Assembly (NCBI GenBank): GCA_947497185.1
Contig: CANMFL010000002.1
Span: forward strand, 496,001-560,000
Reading direction: 5' to 3'
DNA: 64,000 nucleotides
Origin: an uncultured Paracoccaceae bacterium
Lineage (GTDB): Bacteria; Pseudomonadota; Alphaproteobacteria; Rhodobacterales; Rhodobacteraceae
The notes under the pieces are model-generated. The model had not been told where the DNA came from and searched no databases. It saw only the letters and a list, made by a program, of their open reading frames with translations. Shown piece after piece: positions 63,354 through 64,000 of the stretch. Position 1 is the first letter of the stretch. The number at the start of each line of letters is the position of its first letter. The position numbers were made by a program, and so were the translations under genes.

Positions 63354-64000
63354 ACATTTCCGTCAAGTTTATCGTGCTGCGTGTGTTCAAATCCGTCTTG
63401 TGATTTTTCAAGAAAACAGAGGCCGCAGCCTGACCCGCCTCGAACAATCGCGCCAAGATCACAGGCGCAGGAATGGTCTTTGTCGCGACATTCAGCTCGT
63501 TCATCAACTCGTCGTCAGCAATCATATGCACCAGCACATTCTTCATGCTGCCTTCGGGCAAGGTATGTTTCTCAAGCAGCCGTTGCACAAATTCAATCGC
63601 CCGCAATTCGCGCAATAGCGACGAGTTAAAGCTGATCTCATTGATCCGGTTCTGGATCGCCTGCGAGTTCATCGGCAATTCGTGACGCACCAAAGGGTTA
63701 ATGTTCACGACGATAATGTCATCTGGCAAATGCCGCTCGAACAGCGGGAAAAGCGCGGGGTTGCCGACGTAGCCGCCGTCCCAATACGCTTCCATCTTGC
63801 CCGTCTTTGGATCAACGAATTCAACGGCTTGGAACAGACTTGGCAGGCACGCAGAGGCCATCAGCGCCTCTGGTGATACCTCGTCGCCTGTGAAGACGCG
63901 GATCTTGCCTGTGCGCACGTTTGTGGCGCAGATGTTAATCTCTGGCCCCTCGCTGCTGCACACATCGTCAAAACGAAGATCACGCACAAGTTTGTCCAAC
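63346..64000 (-). CDS. Patatin-like phospholipase, C-terminal part (cut by window end)
   Basis: C-terminal 218 residues of a patatin-type lipid hydrolase; the frame is open through base 64000, so the N-terminal GXSXG nucleophile region lies beyond the window. The catalytic aspartate is seen in YWDGGYVGNPALFP, the DGG motif of the Ser-Asp dyad, preceded by SACLPSLFQAVEF. In related genomes such a gene often neighbours a 3-hydroxybutyrate dehydrogenase and is thought to act in lipid or PHB turnover; the partner is not visible here. Confidence 0.88.
   Translation of the reverse strand, partial: LDKLVRDLRFDDVCSSEGPEINICATNVRTGKIRVFTGDEVSPEALMASACLPSLFQAVEFVDPKTGKMEAYWDGGYVGNPALFPLFERHLPDDIIVVNINPLVRHELPMNSQAIQNRINEISFNSSLLRELRAIEFVQRLLEKHTLPEGSMKNVLVHMIADDELMNELNVATKTIPAPVILARLFEAGQAAASVFLKNHKTDLNTRSTINLTEMFS

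Noticed and set aside
1..64000. CRISPR array, insertion sequence, prophage, tRNA or rRNA
   Set aside because: No regularly spaced repeats, transposase, integrase, phage structural genes or cloverleaf were seen; the only exact tandem repeat noted is the 25-bp pair at 19124-19173.

Overview
This 64 kb window is chromosomal DNA of an alphaproteobacterium, most likely a marine Rhodobacterales (roseobacter-type) species. The evidence is the gene order rseP-bamA-skp-fabZ-lpxA-lpxI-lpxB, the nifR3/dusB-ntrB-ntrC-ntrY-ntrX-trkA-trkH-hfq-hflX block, fused ispDF, a non-pyrrolysine MttB-family protein, and NtrC/NtrX proteins that lack the GAFTGA loop. No tRNA, rRNA, insertion sequence, prophage or CRISPR array was recognised. 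The window looks like core chromosome with a few accessory genes.

Layout. 1-8 kb: envelope biogenesis (RseP protease, BamA, Skp-like chaperone, FabZ, LpxA, LpxI, LpxB), mostly overlapping genes read rightward. 8-13 kb: two EamA/DMT exporters, a FadL-type outer-membrane channel and guaA, all leftward. 13-18 kb: an endonuclease/exonuclease/phosphatase protein, an MttB-family methyltransferase, two small Rhodobacterales-type proteins and lipA. 18-24 kb: a GAF-EAL gene broken by a 25-bp tandem duplication, a small membrane ORF coupled to hpt, a RatA/COQ10-like protein, a DUF998-like protein, and the cinA-pgpA-ispDF operon. 24-36 kb: nitrogen regulation (dusB, NtrBC, NtrYX), potassium uptake (TrkAH), RNA regulation (Hfq), HflX and a membrane diguanylate cyclase.

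36-44 kb: a leftward operon for a branched-chain/amide-type (HAAT) ABC importer that ends in a penicillin-acylase-family Ntn hydrolase. 44-48.7 kb: a peptidoglycan-binding/Tae4-like protein with no visible immunity partner, a GlxA-type regulator, class II DAHP synthase and a PAS protein. 48.9-51 kb: yicC, gmk and a gamma-carbonic anhydrase. 51-54 kb: phoR-phoU-phoB with no pst transporter genes between them. 54-58 kb: aroQ, a LuxR-type solo, a structured non-coding stretch, and tsf/rpsB. 58-64 kb: a HupE-like protein and a DUF4198-like protein whose start codons overlap head to head, the pseudouridine catabolic pair psuK-psuG, a DUF502 protein, a LysE exporter and a partial patatin.

The most notable points are the frameshifting duplication in the GAF-EAL gene, the orphan PGBD-Tae4 fusion, the overlapping divergent starts at 59298-59305, a perfect TTAA-N7-TTAA CtrA-like box upstream of the PAS gene, the pho locus without pst genes, and an acylase encoded with an amino-acid/amide importer. 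I did not find a clearly new multi-gene defence or mobile system. All functional calls rest on reading motifs and gene order; no database search was run.
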